DNA of 64,000 nt from Daphnia carinata. Lineage: Eukaryota; Arthropoda; Branchiopoda; Diplostraca; Daphniidae. The position numbers were made by a program, and so were the translations under genes. Shown here in pieces: positions 18,901 to 31,651 of the stretch; position 1 is the first letter of the stretch; each line of letters begins with the position of its first letter. The notes beneath the pieces were generated by a model. It was not told the origin of the DNA. It made no database searches and saw only the letters and a list, made by a program, of their open reading frames with translations. The stretch is taken from assembly GCF_022539665.2 (NCBI RefSeq), contig NC_081332.1, positions 6,476,303 to 6,540,302 of the forward strand, in the 5' to 3' direction.

Positions 18901-21770
18901 TTAAGTTGAAGCATGTTCCGATGGCATTGTTGGGAATCTACTAACGTCGTTATTATTCTCTTCCTTACTTGATGAAAGGTGGTCAGCATTTTCAGATGAC
19001 TTTTCTGTGTCTTAGGTATTTAAAAGAGGAGAAAAAAAGGATTCTTAAGTACTGCAAGAACAGAAAAAGTATTATTTCAAAACTTACTTTCCTTCTGTAA
19101 TTTAGTATATTGGGAATAGGATGACTTTAATGAATACGGTGACATTGTCTCATTTTGCCCAAATCTCGCTGGCGACTGACTTACGCGGCCACTGCGAGTT
19201 TTAATTTGTTTAACAGTTGGAGAAAATAATTTGGGACTATCGCGAAATCGGCTGGATATTGGCATTTTCCACCTGCGAAAACAATAAAGATCTCGTCAGC
19301 TTTTAAAAACTTGTGATAGCAACAACGTTATTCTTTACCGCTCCACTGACGAACATGGTTGATCTAGCACAGATTCTATTTTGAAGAAGTACAAGATAAA
19401 CCAACTTTTGTGAATTAAAAATACTCAAAAGGAATTACCGGTCGAGCGACTACGTTGCCGAGGACTATCCGTTTCATGTGGAGATGAAAAAAATCCACCG
19501 TCAATTTCCGACTTATGCTTCTTCCTGTTCATTCGAAGCACTTTGACGGCTTTCGGAGTTTCTATTTTGTCGTTATTTGTGGTAGAATTTTCTGGAAGTA
19601 GAACTGAAGAGTTTGGAAAGCCGGATTCATCTACCTTGCAATCTATTTCAATAAATGTAAAAGTTACCACGTCCACATACTTGCCTCATGAAAAAAAACG
19701 GGGCCATACCAGCAGTGTGGCTGCGCAACCGAGATATGTTTGGTTGATGTGGCGATGAAAAAAATCCGACATGCGTAGCTGATTTATGCTTTTTTCTCTC
19801 TCGTAGTAAATATTTGTGACATACGGTCTCCGATTCGTCGTTATTCGGAGTACAGCCTTCTACTTTGGTTGATAAAAGGACTTGCTGGCAGCTGTAAGGT
19901 TGTTGCATAGTGTCGCCTTCCCCCTTACTTTGTTTTAAATGTGAAAAATCATTTGCTTCAACGTTCAGACGAGAAAGAACAACCACCGGCGATGGCTGAT
20001 GATCCAGGAAAGCGACTGGATTGTCTACAATAGATGTTCTGCAAAACAAACGTTAAGTTTTTAAAGCTACGTAAAAACCAAATAAAGCGCCTTACATTGA
20101 TTCTACTTGTTTTTTTCTTAGCAACGCTATATGGGATCGAATTCCAGAAGACTTCATTTCATGTTCACTAGCATCTTTTTTCTTTTGAGTTCTACTTTTA
20201 GGGTTTCTTTTTTTCCGTCCAAGAGATTCAATGTTTTCCTGGCACTTCCAACCGGCTTTACGTCGATAATCTAGTTGCGTAAATTTATTTTCTACATCCG
20301 TAACCTGAAATGCACAACGTGTAAGTACGTCTTCCGCAGACGTGGAATATTATTATTTTAAAGCGATACCTGAAGGGAAATCATCTCCCAAAAACCTTCC
20401 AAGTCAGTTCGTGTGATTGTCTTTTCGGCAGTGTTCTTCTCAAATTGAAGTATCAAAGTGGAATACTGATGAAATCTTTCACGCTGCAGCTGCTGTGTCT
20501 GTCCTATGACCGTGAGAATGGATCCAACGTCATCTTGTGGTATATCATCTTCTTCTTTAAGTGCGCCACTCCACAAATTACACAATCCATCCAGGTGTGC
20601 TTTCTTTTGATCCATTTGGGCTCTTAACTGCAAAGCTATTTCTACCTTCTCGGGTGCTTTGCAGACTTCAGGCAGTGTTACAGACCCTATTTTGTTTGTC
20701 GGGTCGTTCTTGTTGTCGTGATCATTCATAACTGGATGAACTTCCGCTGTAACAGTGAATTGCTCTTGTTGTTCTTCCACTGTGATATTGCAGTTAACAG
20801 CATTTTTTTTAATAGGATATTTTACTGCAACTTGATCTTTATTACTATGACGGATGCTCTGATAGTCACATGGTTTTGATTCTGGATCGACATCCTCTTC
20901 TTCGCTCTCCAGGTAGGTGACGTCTTCACGGAAAAACGCGGCTTGCGGAGCTGACGACTCTTGAGATGACAACAAACTATTAAACGGCTTCTGCACAGAA
21001 GTTCTTCGATCGACTGTGATCCAAGGATTTGGTTTGGAAACAGAAGGGAAATTCTGTTTAAAAGGATTGGCAGAATTTGCATTTTGCTGATCAGTTTCCT
21101 GTGCCAATATTACAGAGGATTGTTCAGGTATTTTTATTCCTAATAAACAACAAAAAAGTAATTAATTAATTAAATTAAAAGAAAACAGTAAATAAAAAAA
21201 TTCATTCCACCAGAAGAAATTTACTTGAACCATGGAGTAAATGTGTCAATAAGCCACATGATCTACTCTACCTGCTGGAGGAACAAATCTTTTACACTGA
21301 GGGCATGCATCTTTTTCTGAAGGTGTCTTGGTAACAGCTGCTGCTGAATTGATTTTGCTTGAAACTTGTTTTGATGTTGACCATGTTGATGGCTTAATAG
21401 GTTGCTTTGTTGATATGATTTTCTTGGGTGGATTCTTCACTTGTGGAACTGCTTGGAGGAGATGACTGTCATTGTGTCGAATTCTTCCAGGAACTATGAA
21501 AGGTGGTTTCTTCAACGACCTCTTGGGTAAACTATTTGACTCTTGTGTTTGAACGCATGGCTTCTGAATTTCCTTTGGGGCTGCCTTTGAATGTGAAACA
21601 GATTTTGAATGAAAATACAGTTTTAATTTATTTGCCAAAGAAAAACATGACGCGAAATTCTTTTCTTGACGTTCCTTCCACCTTGCGAGGCCGACAGCCT
21701 TGCGTTCTTCACCACGTTTTGGAGTACATCGAAAGAAGTGATCAATACGAGCTTTTCTAGTTTCTGCCAT
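18901..21770 (-). CDS. HURP/DLGAP5 (Mars)-type spindle protein with GKAP-like domain
   Basis: Eight exons on the minus strand: 21770-21272, 21139-20370, 20304-20096, 20038-19710, 19642-19439, 19363-19339, 19272-19088 and 19010-18901. All phases agree and encode 776 residues. The N-terminus is basic (RKARIDHFF, then KR-rich), as in microtubule-binding HURP proteins. Residues about 335-445 form the GKAP/HURP homology region, with LCNLWSGAL, an IGQTQQLQRERFHQY-like helix, DLEGFWEMISLQV and a following GWK. The rest is Ser/Pro/Lys-rich and probably disordered. Family members (human DLGAP5, fly Mars) stabilise kinetochore microtubules in mitosis under Ran, importin and Aurora A control. Residues 574-602 and 642-670 are copies of one 29-residue unit containing RKKHKS and GFFSSPH, each ending an exon in the same phase. 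The 5' end is placed at the first ATG (MAETRK). A HURP/Mars orthologue is the best reading; another DLGAP member is less likely because PSD-95-binding repeats are absent. Confidence 0.85.
19339..19363 (-). other. 25-nt microexon of the HURP-like gene
   Basis: Exons 5 and 7 cannot be joined directly: exon 5 ends in phase 1 and exon 7 needs phase 2. A 25-nt segment flanked by AG on one side and GTAAAG on the other supplies exactly the missing phase and adds residues DQPCSSVER with no stop. It is inferred from frame logic and splice signals only. Confidence 0.65.
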
Positions 21771-23445
21771 GTCTTTAGACGTATCAGGTATAAAGGAAAC
21801 CTTTGCTTTGCACCAGAAAGTGTGCAACAAGAATGTCTACAAGACAAAGGTTAGAAAAGAATCTGCGTCACTAGTTAAATATCAGATAACTGTGTGGAAC
21901 ACTGAAAACGCGAAACTATATTTTGAACTGCAACCAGTCAGGGTGCATTCAATTTCATCAAATGTGCCACCGGTGTTGCCGACTTTTCATGTTCGCTCAT
22001 CAAACTTGTCTTGTTCTTGTTGTCTATTACTTATTCAGGTTTTGCGAAAGAAATTAAATATTCCCAAATTTTTTGCGTTTTACTATACATTTTGCGTTCG
22101 CATGACAACACCTCCAAAACATGCATTAATATTTTTTCTCAATGCCCTACAACGTATTACGATTTAAATCAAGATTTTCACGTAAATGCTAGTGTACACT
22201 ACTATTCTAGAATGACACTTATACACCATCCACCACACAAATAAAACGATAGGCGACATAAGCCGACAAAGCATCTATGGCGTGACAACTGGACATTGAA
22301 ATGCTCTTAATGACCTAGACGTTAGATCTTAACGCATTGAAAAGCGTAAGTATTATAGCATTGCCTAAAGGTAAGTATTATTAGGCTATTTAGCCAACAT
22401 ATTCAATTGCACCTATTGTGCAACGAAGAAGGAGAGCGAAAAATGTGGAAAGAGGAAAGGGAGGGAGCTGTGTCCAGTTGGAGATTCGGCATTTTTTTTT
22501 CTTTTCCCATAAACAAGGGTGAGATTAGAAGAAAGAAATGACGCGCGCTCGATTGCCTCCCTACCTCTTCTCTGTCATAATGGATAATGTTGTATGGGTA
22601 AAATATTGGGTATGGGGATGTTGGGTCACAGGTAGTCGTCACCTGGCGGCGGTATTAGTCATTTTGAGGTAAACTTTGGTTTGCTTCGTTGAAATCTCCC
22701 ATCGTGTCACTTTCTTTAGGGCGCCCCGTTGGGAGAGTCACCTAGCACATTCACGCACCACCGTCCGAAGGGTTGGCCAATTCAGTGACATATCTTCACG
22801 CTCACTCAACACTTCGTCATTCCTCTTCGAGCCGAGACGTATCGTGGGGGTTGAAACTTTCAGTAGAATCAATTTTGGTTTTCTTTTTTTTGTTAGCCCA
22901 ATTCTATCTTGGCCTTAGCAACACAAACTCTCTTACCATCTTTCGATCGCCAGTAATAAAGAATTCTTTAGTTTTGCCAGAGGCTTTTTCAATCGTTTTT
23001 AAAACTGATCTATGCTAGGCCATCTTTTTTCAAAAGTAACTTGGAACCATTCGTTTCATCGCATCTCTCATCTCGCCCTTTAAATCGTGCTAAATTGCTG
23101 CAGAAAAACAAATCGAAAGAAATCTTTTAAAATCTACCTCCTCTATTCAAACAGTTTTTATGTCGACAGTGTGAAATCTCAAAAGTGAAACAAGGTAAGA
23201 ACGAATCAGTTACAATGTTTTGGTTTTTTCTACGCCTAGCATAGGCTGATGGGCAAAAGTAGACCGCCATCTTTATTGCTCATACACTGATTGCCCTTTC
23301 GTTGAGACCTTGAACTAATCAGTGTAATTACATCACAATTCAAAGTCAATGACTTCAGTTTGATTGCTTGTCTTAGAACCTTGGAGTGTGATTAGTGTAT
23401 TTGCCAGCACTCATCTCCACTCGGTTTGTTTACAGGATAGAGACA
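21771..23445. other. divergent intergenic interval between HURP-like and Bicaudal-C genes
   Basis: About 1.7 kb between two start codons pointing away from each other. It should contain both promoters. A pyrimidine-rich acceptor-like site ending in TTTACAG lies just before the BicC ATG (about 23425-23435), so a non-coding 5' exon further upstream is possible. No other gene is apparent. Confidence 0.5.
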
Positions 23446-26400
23446 ATGGAACATGTCATGGATTTAGCATCGGAAATCTCGGAAAGTTCTTCATTGGTGT
23501 CGGAGGATTTGCGAACTTTAGACGGTAGCGTCGATGGTGAACCCCGCGCTGATGGACTTTACGAAGAACGCTTTCGTGTCGATCGTCGCAAATTGGAATC
23601 GATGCTTTTAGGTGAGGTTGTCCATCAATGCAGATGGCGTTAATGTTTGTCATTTACTGGAAAACATCAGCCAACGTTTTTGCTTGGCTTTTGCCCAGTT
23701 TTGCTAAAGGGAACAAGTAACAACATCTCAAGGGATGCCTCTCCTTGGTACTCTTTTTATCCTTTTTTTTTGTTCATCCATAAAGTCTGTTAGCCCGTAG
23801 GGCTGATTTGCCTCGTCATGGGGTTACCATCCGCAAAGGACTTCGTCTGTTTTCTTTAAGTTTCTAATAGCAGAATGATTGCCCCGGTCATTCGCCGGTT
23901 GACTTCAACAACTTGACCCTTAGCAATCTGGGAATCAGCGTTTTTTTGCTTTCATTGCTGGAAAAACGTGACTGATGTTAGGTTATACTTGACGACTAGT
24001 TGTATTGATTTTGATCTGCTGCGATAAACAAGTGACATTAATTTTTCTCCTATTGTTTACAGTCCCTGCTGAGGGTGGAAGTGAAGCAGCTGCTGAACGA
24101 TTTTTTCACAGGGTACGACTTGGTGGGTATGAAGTATCGTTTCTCTCGGTGTGCATTTTTCTAAAATAACGTTGGGGTCTGGTTTGGATTACAGACAATT
24201 GTCGAATTCTTCAACTGACAGAAAATGGACACTTGTCTCATGTCCTTAAATCTCCCGAGTATTGAAGATATGGAAAGGGTAGCTGAGGGGAGAGAACCTG
24301 GTTTTAGCCAGTTTTTTATTGGCTGTAGTTATTAAGGGGATGGAGTTGTCTTTCTCGATTTTTCGCTTTTTTTCGTTGAAAGGGATAATTTTCTACTCAC
24401 TTGATTCGGATTGATCGTCAGCGACAGTCCGTGTTAATAGCTATAGTTTTTTGTTTCAACCCGTATGACACAATTTTTGTTTTTTAACTTCTTGTTTTTG
24501 ACGTGGGTAGGTTATGCAGGAAACAAGCACTGTAATTATGTGGCCAGAGAAATTGAAAGTTGGTTCCAAATCTAAAAGAGGTCAGTGCAAGTTTTTCTCC
24601 TTATTAATTCCATATTGGTATTTTGTTTTAGCTAATAGTCACGATTAAATTCGTAATGGAAAAGTGAATGGACTAGATGTTGGGGAAACGTTAACTATCG
24701 ATAGTATAATTATTATTGCATAACTCGAATGCCATTTGATGGATCGCGATTTACGCGTCCTCTCCGTTATTTCAGTATTGATTTTTTAACATATTTTAAA
24801 AATTTTATTTAATATAAATATGACATTTAACGACTTATTTTTATGTTCAGTTACATAATTTTGGTTTCTTTATTTCTTGTATTTAAATAATGTTGAATAA
24901 AACTCTTTGGTTATCCAGATCCGCATGTGCGTGTGGCGGGAGAGCCTGAATCAGTTCGCGCTGCTAAAGAACGCATTATGGCCGTACTTGATACAAGGGT
25001 ACATTAGGTTCTATTATCCCATAAAGAATTTTACCATTATAAATTATGTTTCTTTGGTTTTCAGCAAAGCAACAGAGTGACTCTTAAAATGGAAGTGAGC
25101 TATACTGACCATTCTCATATTATTGGACGTGGAGGTAACACCATTAGCCGCGTCATGGAGGAGACACGTTGTCATGTCCATTTCCCTGATTCGAATCGCA
25201 CCAATCAAACGGAAAAGAGCAACTTGGTTACTGTCGCTGGAGAGCTGGCTGGCGTTGAGAAAGCTAGGGCTCGAGTCCGGGTAACAATCGCATTATTTAA
25301 CGTCGTTATGAGCGAAAATTCAATAGAAATTTGTTCACGTTATAGGATTTGATGCCGCTGGTGGTGATGTTTGAATTGCCCATCACAGGTTGCTTTCAGG
25401 CTTTTCCTGATGTAGAATCGCCGTTTATCCAAAACTTACAGTCACGTTACTGTGTACAAGTTTCCTTTCGTGCCCGTTCTCGTGGACCTCGTCCGGGTGT
25501 AGTCGTTATCAAAGGAAGTGAGTCGGACGTTGCTCCACTCAAGGAAGCTGTTAAAATTCTCGTGGACTATTTTTGTGGAACTTTAGCCGTAAGTTATGAT
25601 GACATCTACGTGCTCTCATAATTCATATTGTGATTTATTTTTATCACAGAATCAAGTTCAAGTTTGCATGACGCTAGAGATCTCGCCCCAACATCATGCT
25701 GTTGTTCAAGGAGGCAACAAAATGAATTTGCAGCACATTCGCACCGTAACGGGAACAACTATTATGTTCCCTGATCTCACCGATCCTCATATTCCTCCTC
25801 TTCGCAAAAATACCATCTCAATCCGGGGGTCACTGGACAGTGTTCTTCAAGCCCGTTTAATGCTGATGGTAAAATTGTTGCTAAAATTAATGTTTGTTGG
25901 ACGATGACTGAAGATTTGTTTGTTAAAAGGGATCTCTTCCTCTCATGTTAACATTTGATCTTCGTGAAGAAGCGGAGCCCGATCCGTTGACCGTATCGAA
26001 ACTGGTCGAAAAGTACGATGTCATAATCTCGATCAAGCCAAAACCAAAACTTTCAGTTAAATCGGTTAACATTCGTGGCTATGAGCGGAATGCTGGTATT
26101 TTCGTTCTATTTAGTTCAATTTGTCCGTAAATTTTAAGGCGTTCCTTTGTCTCTAGGTAATATTTACGAAGCTCGTCGCATGATTTTGGGATGTTCTGAT
26201 GGCGATGAAAAAGTGGTAGCTTCGATTCCATCAGCTTACATCGTTACTTCAACCGATCCTTCATTCAGCTTCCGTACGTGCTGAAAGTATGATGCATTTT
26301 TCCTTTGTTATTTAACGAAAAATCCGTTGTATTCTAGGCCATACGGTGATTTCATTGTCTACCCCAACAATTTACTCCGTTTACCATCAAGGCGGATTTG

Positions 26401-27856
26401 GTGGTTATTCATCGCCAACATCTCCGACGTCCGCATGTTCATCGACGTCGCCATTCGGTTATCCCCATAATTTGCAACCAATGGCTTTGACTAATAACTG
26501 CTTCCCTCAAGCATTCCCTACACGACCGCCGCAAGCGTATGGAATTGTTCCCGGAATTCATCCGACTGCTCAATTTCAGCATCGTAATACGCTTTCGGCG
26601 AAAAATCTTCAAGCCTTCAATGCCTATCAGACACATTTGTACCCTGACATGTACACGGACTTTCGCCAAGGTAATATTTTACTCAGTCGTAACTCCGCAC
26701 ACCTTTTTTTTTATTTTATTTTTTTTTTTGTTTGACTTAATTGTTCATGTTTAATAAGCAGGCCCCGGATCGAAATCAAGTAGTGGCGTATCTAGCCCTA
26801 CTTTTCCTTCTGGTTCTATTAGTCCCTGTGATTTCCCTTTCGGCCATCAAAATACTATGCTGCATGATTTTACTGGCAAGTTACTTAATTCATTCACTTG
26901 CATGATGTTTCATCTATTGTAAACTCTCAAATTCGATCGTAAAGCAGAACTTCAAAATCGCATGGCATCACAGATGAACGATGGGCTAGCCAACTGGGAA
27001 CGCGACCGTCGCGTGACCTCTTGTCCTGATTATGAAGAAAAGCAACTTCTAGCCTTAAATGGTAAGTTCTTTGTCACGCTCAAGACGTTTTAGACCAAAA
27101 TGTTGATAAGTTTGCCATTAACTTTTTTCTCTTTCATAAAGCCATGAGACAAACTCCTAATCCATCTCAAGCTCGAGTGCCAACTCCGACCTGGGCTGGT
27201 TATGGCTTCAGCAAATCTTCACGCCAGACGTCGACATCCGACAAGGGATTATTTTGCGATACGCCGGATTCAACAACTTCTGTTAAAGTATTGTTGTTTA
27301 TTTTATATTATATTATTAGATGTTAATAACGTTATATGACAGAACGAGACTCATCAGCGCCGTAGTCCGTGGGATGACCCAATCTCTTCGGTGAAAAACG
27401 CGCCGGATTTTGGTTTCAGCAGCAATTTGATCGACTCAGTCTCGTCGCTGCCTAAGCCAAGTGTTGTTGCTGCCAAGGACCTTTCGACTCTACTACATTC
27501 CATGGGACTCACTAAATATATCGGTAAGCATGCACGTCTTGCATATTTGAGGGTTGGAGTGAATTGATAACGTGTTGGACAGAACTTTTTGTGGAACATG
27601 AAATCGACTTGGAATTGTTTAAAACCCTGACGGAGAATGAACTTCGTGACCTTGGTATCCATGCTTTTGGCGTGCGCAGACGTATGCTGCTCACTATTGC
27701 TGGTAAGAAAACGTTTCATATATTTTTTTTTTTTGTTTGATTAGAACGGTAATGAATGTTCATTTAAACATAGAGCTGAATAAGAAGACCGTATTTTCTG
27801 GAAGTGCTGCTCCGGGAGCCGAGCGTCGCGCTGCCGTTGTATCCAAGGACGTTTGA
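23446..27856 (+). CDS. Bicaudal-C RNA-binding protein (KH domains and SAM)
   Basis: Sixteen exons: 23446-23611, 24063-24112, 24511-24580, 24919-24998, 25065-25280, 25346-25588, 25650-25868, 25930-26095, 26157-26273, 26338-26670, 26762-26875, 26948-27061, 27142-27287, 27343-27523, 27583-27702 and 27774-27856. All are in phase and encode 805 residues (fly BicC about 905). Residues 40-415 carry the tandem KH and KH-like repeats, including an intact GRGG loop at 143-146 and a degenerate GGNK loop at 296-299. The family signatures VTLKMEVSYTDHSH, ISIKPKPK and TPTWAGYGFSKS are present. A SAM domain lies at 725-785. The long middle is Ser/Pro/Tyr-rich. BicC proteins bind maternal mRNAs and recruit CCR4-NOT to repress translation, with roles in axis patterning and cilia; the SAM domain polymerises. 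One intron (26876-26947) uses a GC donor. The ATG at 23446 is the first that keeps the conserved N-terminus. Confidence 0.97.
26876..26947 (+). other. GC-AG intron in Bicaudal-C
   Basis: The exon ends ...TTTTACTG and the intron starts GCAAGT, a consensus donor with GC instead of GT. It ends in GTAAAGCAG. Length is 72 bp, and phase 1 is preserved on both sides. No in-frame GT donor nearby gives an open junction. Confidence 0.7.
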
Positions 27857-29423
27857 ATTTATTGCAAGTTGAAATTTTTCAAATTGTTTGGATTAAAGCC
27901 TTATTTTTCAATAGCAGCGGAATCTCTTCCTTCTTCTGTCCCTCCGAATATTTATTGCTAATAACGGTTTCTCTTTTTTTTTCGATCGATATAAGCACAA
28001 CGCGTCTCGCCCTCCATCTTTTTGATATTTGATAATTCCATTTTGTTTGCCATTTTCTCTTTAAATCTTTCCCACTACTTTACACACTTGTCTTGGTGTG
28101 GCTTATATATATTGAAACTCTTTGATAATGTTCTCACACTCTTAGATTACAAAAAAATCACCAACGAAAAGAAGAAAAAACAATCATAAGTGCACGCGTT
28201 TGGCTCTACTATGACGACTTTTCCACTCCACTCTAAACTTGAATACCTTGATCTTTGTGAACTCTCACCTCCAGCATTTTTCGCGCTCATATTATACTCC
28301 TCAAGTCGTTTTCTATTCAACTTAACCCTCTAAATCACCTAAAAATACTTCGAAAAGACCAAAAGAATCCTTGACTTCTTTTTTCTGCTCTCCTTTTTTA
28401 CGCATTGGGTTGTGCTAAAAAGCTCAATTTCGCACAACTGTTTCACTATATTGTGCGTTATCGAAAGTCGATGGATGATGTATTTTGTCACCTGCCACCC
28501 ATTTTTTTTCTCGTACTATTAATGCCACCACATTTTTGCATGTTGTCTTGTTGATTAGCGCCGTGACCGAAAGCGCGTTGTGGCCTTCCCTTTGTCTCAC
28601 ATGTTGATTTATTTCTACTTTGTACACTTGGTCGCTCTTTTCTCTCATAATTTTTTTTGCCAGGTAAAAAATACAAGCAGTTAAAGCATAAACAATAGAC
28701 TAATGTCAACTCTTATTTCGACGATTTCGGGATAAGGCCTGTTCATTTTGCACTCACAAGCATTTGTATTACGTTTTCGCAAACATTTCCGCGCAGTTAA
28801 TTCGTTTACATCACCACCCACTCGTACGTTTGGACAGTGCTTGACATCGCTTGATAACATGGCCTCGTGTTATATCTAGGATCGGATGTCAGTTGGGAAC
28901 TTATAGTGAATGTTATAAGTGGTTGTTAGTATTTCCCGGTTTTGAAATGCCTGTTAACGGTACAGGTTTCTTCCAATCTTTGCAACATAAGACAACACGT
29001 CTCTAAAATATGATATGAATTTTGTAATTCATGTTTATTATGAATTCGTCTGTAAAAGTCATACAAAAGTAGGTCATCGAAATTTGGTGAAATAGAAAAA
29101 AGGAATATGAAATTGGCGTTATACAAATTGACTGGTGCTATAGTTGATCAAAACTGAGTCATGTTGGCTGAAATAATTTTATATTCGATTTTAAAGGGTA
29201 GCGAAGGCATTGGGTCATTTACGCAACAAGTATTGTGAGTAAATTCACAGAGAAGTAACAGATTCTTCAACAGTTTCCTTAGTCATTCGTCGTCATTTTT
29301 TCGGATTAGGAACGTTTCCTTCGCTAGTGAAATATGTAATTTGCGAGGAGTAAAGAATTTTACGAACAATAAACATGAATCCCCGGCATTTCACAGAACT
29401 GCCATGGATTTGTGTAGCCTACG
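27857..29423. other. BicC 3' UTR and convergent intergenic DNA
   Basis: Pyrimidine-rich, AT-rich DNA after the BicC stop, in keeping with a long regulated 3' UTR. Open frames between 28424 and 28709 are low in complexity and lack conserved features. The portion next to 29424 is the 3' flank of the BTB zinc-finger gene on the other strand. Confidence 0.45.
29034..29039 (-). terminator. candidate polyadenylation signal for the BTB zinc-finger gene
   Basis: AATAAA on the minus strand about 385 nt beyond the stop codon at 29424. It is plausible by position only. Confidence 0.3.
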
Positions 29424-30926
29424 CTAGGAAGAGCTACTTTTTATTCCATGTACACCTTTAAGGTGAACCCGTAAAGCGGATCGGAACCTGAATGACTTTG
29501 TACATTGAGTGCATGGAAAAGGCTTATCTCCAGTATGAATGCGCTGATGGGCGTCGAGATCATGCTTACGGTTGAAAGTTTTACGGCACACGTTACAGGC
29601 ATGAGGTCGATCTCCGGTGTGTGTCTTCTTGTGGCCAATTAGATTGCTCTGATTTCGAAAAGCTTTGCCGCAAACCTGGATGAAAAAGCAGATTTGAACA
29701 TAATTTTGTTTAAGATTAAAACTCTTAGTAGCTTACGTCACATGCAAAAGGACGTTCATCCGTGTGAGTCCTGAGATGTTGTTCAAGTAGACTTCGTATG
29801 AGGAATGCCTTCCCACATCTTTCACATTGGTGAGGCTTGTCATCGGCATGCAATCTCAGGTGAGCCGTAAGAGTTGCTGGTAATAAAAACAAAGCAAGGT
29901 TCGAAAATTTTTGTGAAACATGGAGGCTTACATAGTGTAGTCGTGTCCTCAACTATAGAAAAATGTCTTGTACTCACCCTTGACTGGGTACGACTTTGAA
30001 CACAGTGGACATTTAAAAGGTCGCTCTCCTGTATGTTTCAGCATGTGGTCATTAAGTTTTGACTGACTTGAAAACACAGATGGACAGAGTTCACATGACA
30101 CTAATGTTTTCTTTTTGAAAAGAGAATCATCCTCCAGCAAAAGTTCAACTTCAGTGATTAGGTCCCCCTCTGATGAGTCATTAACTTTTCCTGGCAGAAT
30201 TTCACCTGTTTTGAGATTCTGCCTTTGTTTCTTTATTGAAGGTGGATGACATGTTACAGAATCATGATCAGAGGAGCAATACATATTTTTATCGATAGGC
30301 ATTTCTTCTAGTAGTAAGTCTGTTGCCGAAGTTTCTGACAGATCTAATTCTATAGCATCCTTCAATCTTTGTTGCTCATCATCTTTCTGTATAAGTGTTA
30401 AATTCAAAAGTGCACAATGGTTCATTTCATTGTCATAGGATTACAAATACCTGAACTTCCTCATCTGTTTTGGAGATCTCTTCGAGGATAATGGCTGTGT
30501 TTTCATCTGTACTGATTTGAAATTCATACACCAGTTGTTGAAACACTTCAAATTCCTTTTCACTCAGAGATATTTTCCCAGTATATAAGAATCTGATAAG
30601 GTTCTGTATATCTTTCCCACTAAAAAAATTTTAACTGTGAACACGGATCTTTACGTCTTCATGACACACATTTTTTACCTGAAATCTGGTAAAATTATTG
30701 AAGCACCATGATAAGGGTCCCAGGATTCCATCAGAACCAGTTTCAAATAAGGTGAAACTATGGCTAGCAAAGACGAATGCGTCTTAACAATCATTTTGTC
30801 CTTACACATGAGTTCAACATCACAGTAATTCAGGATGGAACTGTCGTAAACATCTTGTAATTCATTTACAAGAAATTCCCCTGGATCTTCGTATCGAAGA
30901 AGCACTTCTTCTAGATGAGAATCCAT
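29424..30926 (-). CDS. BTB/POZ domain protein with six C2H2 zinc fingers
   Basis: Five exons on the minus strand: 30926-30679, 30619-30451, 30386-29978, 29876-29737 and 29675-29424, all in phase, encoding 405 residues. Residues about 18-125 are a BTB domain (NYCDVELMCKDKMIVKTHSS, then LIRFLYTGKISL). An acidic linker follows. Six C2H2 fingers occupy about 237-400, joined by TGERPF-, TDERPF- and TGDKPF-type linkers; the last has a four-residue His spacing. Such proteins usually dimerise through BTB and bind DNA as chromatin or transcription regulators in the nucleus. The exact orthologue is not recognisable. The start is placed at the first in-frame ATG (MDSHLEEVL). The frame stays open upstream as far as a TAG at about 31100 but has no ATG, so a non-AUG start or an upstream exon cannot be excluded. 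Splicing interrupts fingers 2 and 4. Confidence 0.9.
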
Positions 30927-31651
30927 ATGAAGTAGTTTGAAAACAATTTCAAGACGTGAACTATTCAGTAACTCCCTACGCAAACGGGAAAATTCAACAT
31001 TGAAAGTTTCGTCTGTATTATTAGAATGTAAACACCCCGATATACTGAGGACTAGACACACAGGCCCATCAGCTACTGGCACCACAGCTACAGAATTTTG
31101 CTTCTACGGATCGACAATAGAGCTCCGCCCCGAGTAGATCGGGGAGCTTTGTCATCCATTCGGTGCGAGACTTTTTTTTTGTGTGGGGATTTTGGTGCCC
31201 AGTACATCACGGTTACAATTCATTAAACATTTTCAGGAAGGGTGCTATTTTTTCTCATATTTCTTAGGAAAACAACTATGTTATTAGTTTTGGCTAATGT
31301 TTTGGTGCCTTTGTTTTGTTTTTTTCATTTCCATTTGGACGTGATACCTGATGATATGCGAAATAGTGCGGAATCATTTTTCTGCATTTCCATCGCAAGC
31401 GCAGCGAAATCCTCTTTTCTGGAAAAGATAATTTAAGTTTCGTTATTTAAATTAAAACTAAACATGTTGAAATGTATGTGTAAATAAGGAATATACTTAA
31501 TTTTGATGAAAAGTAAAATATGAAATGACGAATTATGGAATAAAGTCTCAAAATCATACGAACGCATTCGTTGGTATGGCACAGAGTTCACGTTATGGTA
31601 CAAAGCTGATGGCTACAGGAGGAAAATTTATCGTCTTTGCCCACATTGAAA
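30927..31651. other. head-to-head interval between the BTB zinc-finger gene and the orphan repeat gene
   Basis: 725 bp separate two oppositely directed start codons. It probably contains both promoters and 5' UTRs. A GC-richer patch around 31080-31160 is the likeliest promoter of the zinc-finger gene. No motif is firm enough to name. Confidence 0.4.

Noticed and set aside
30927..31100. Upstream extension of the BTB protein frame
   Set aside because: Open to a TAG but without an ATG; the BTB fold is complete from the ATG at 30926.
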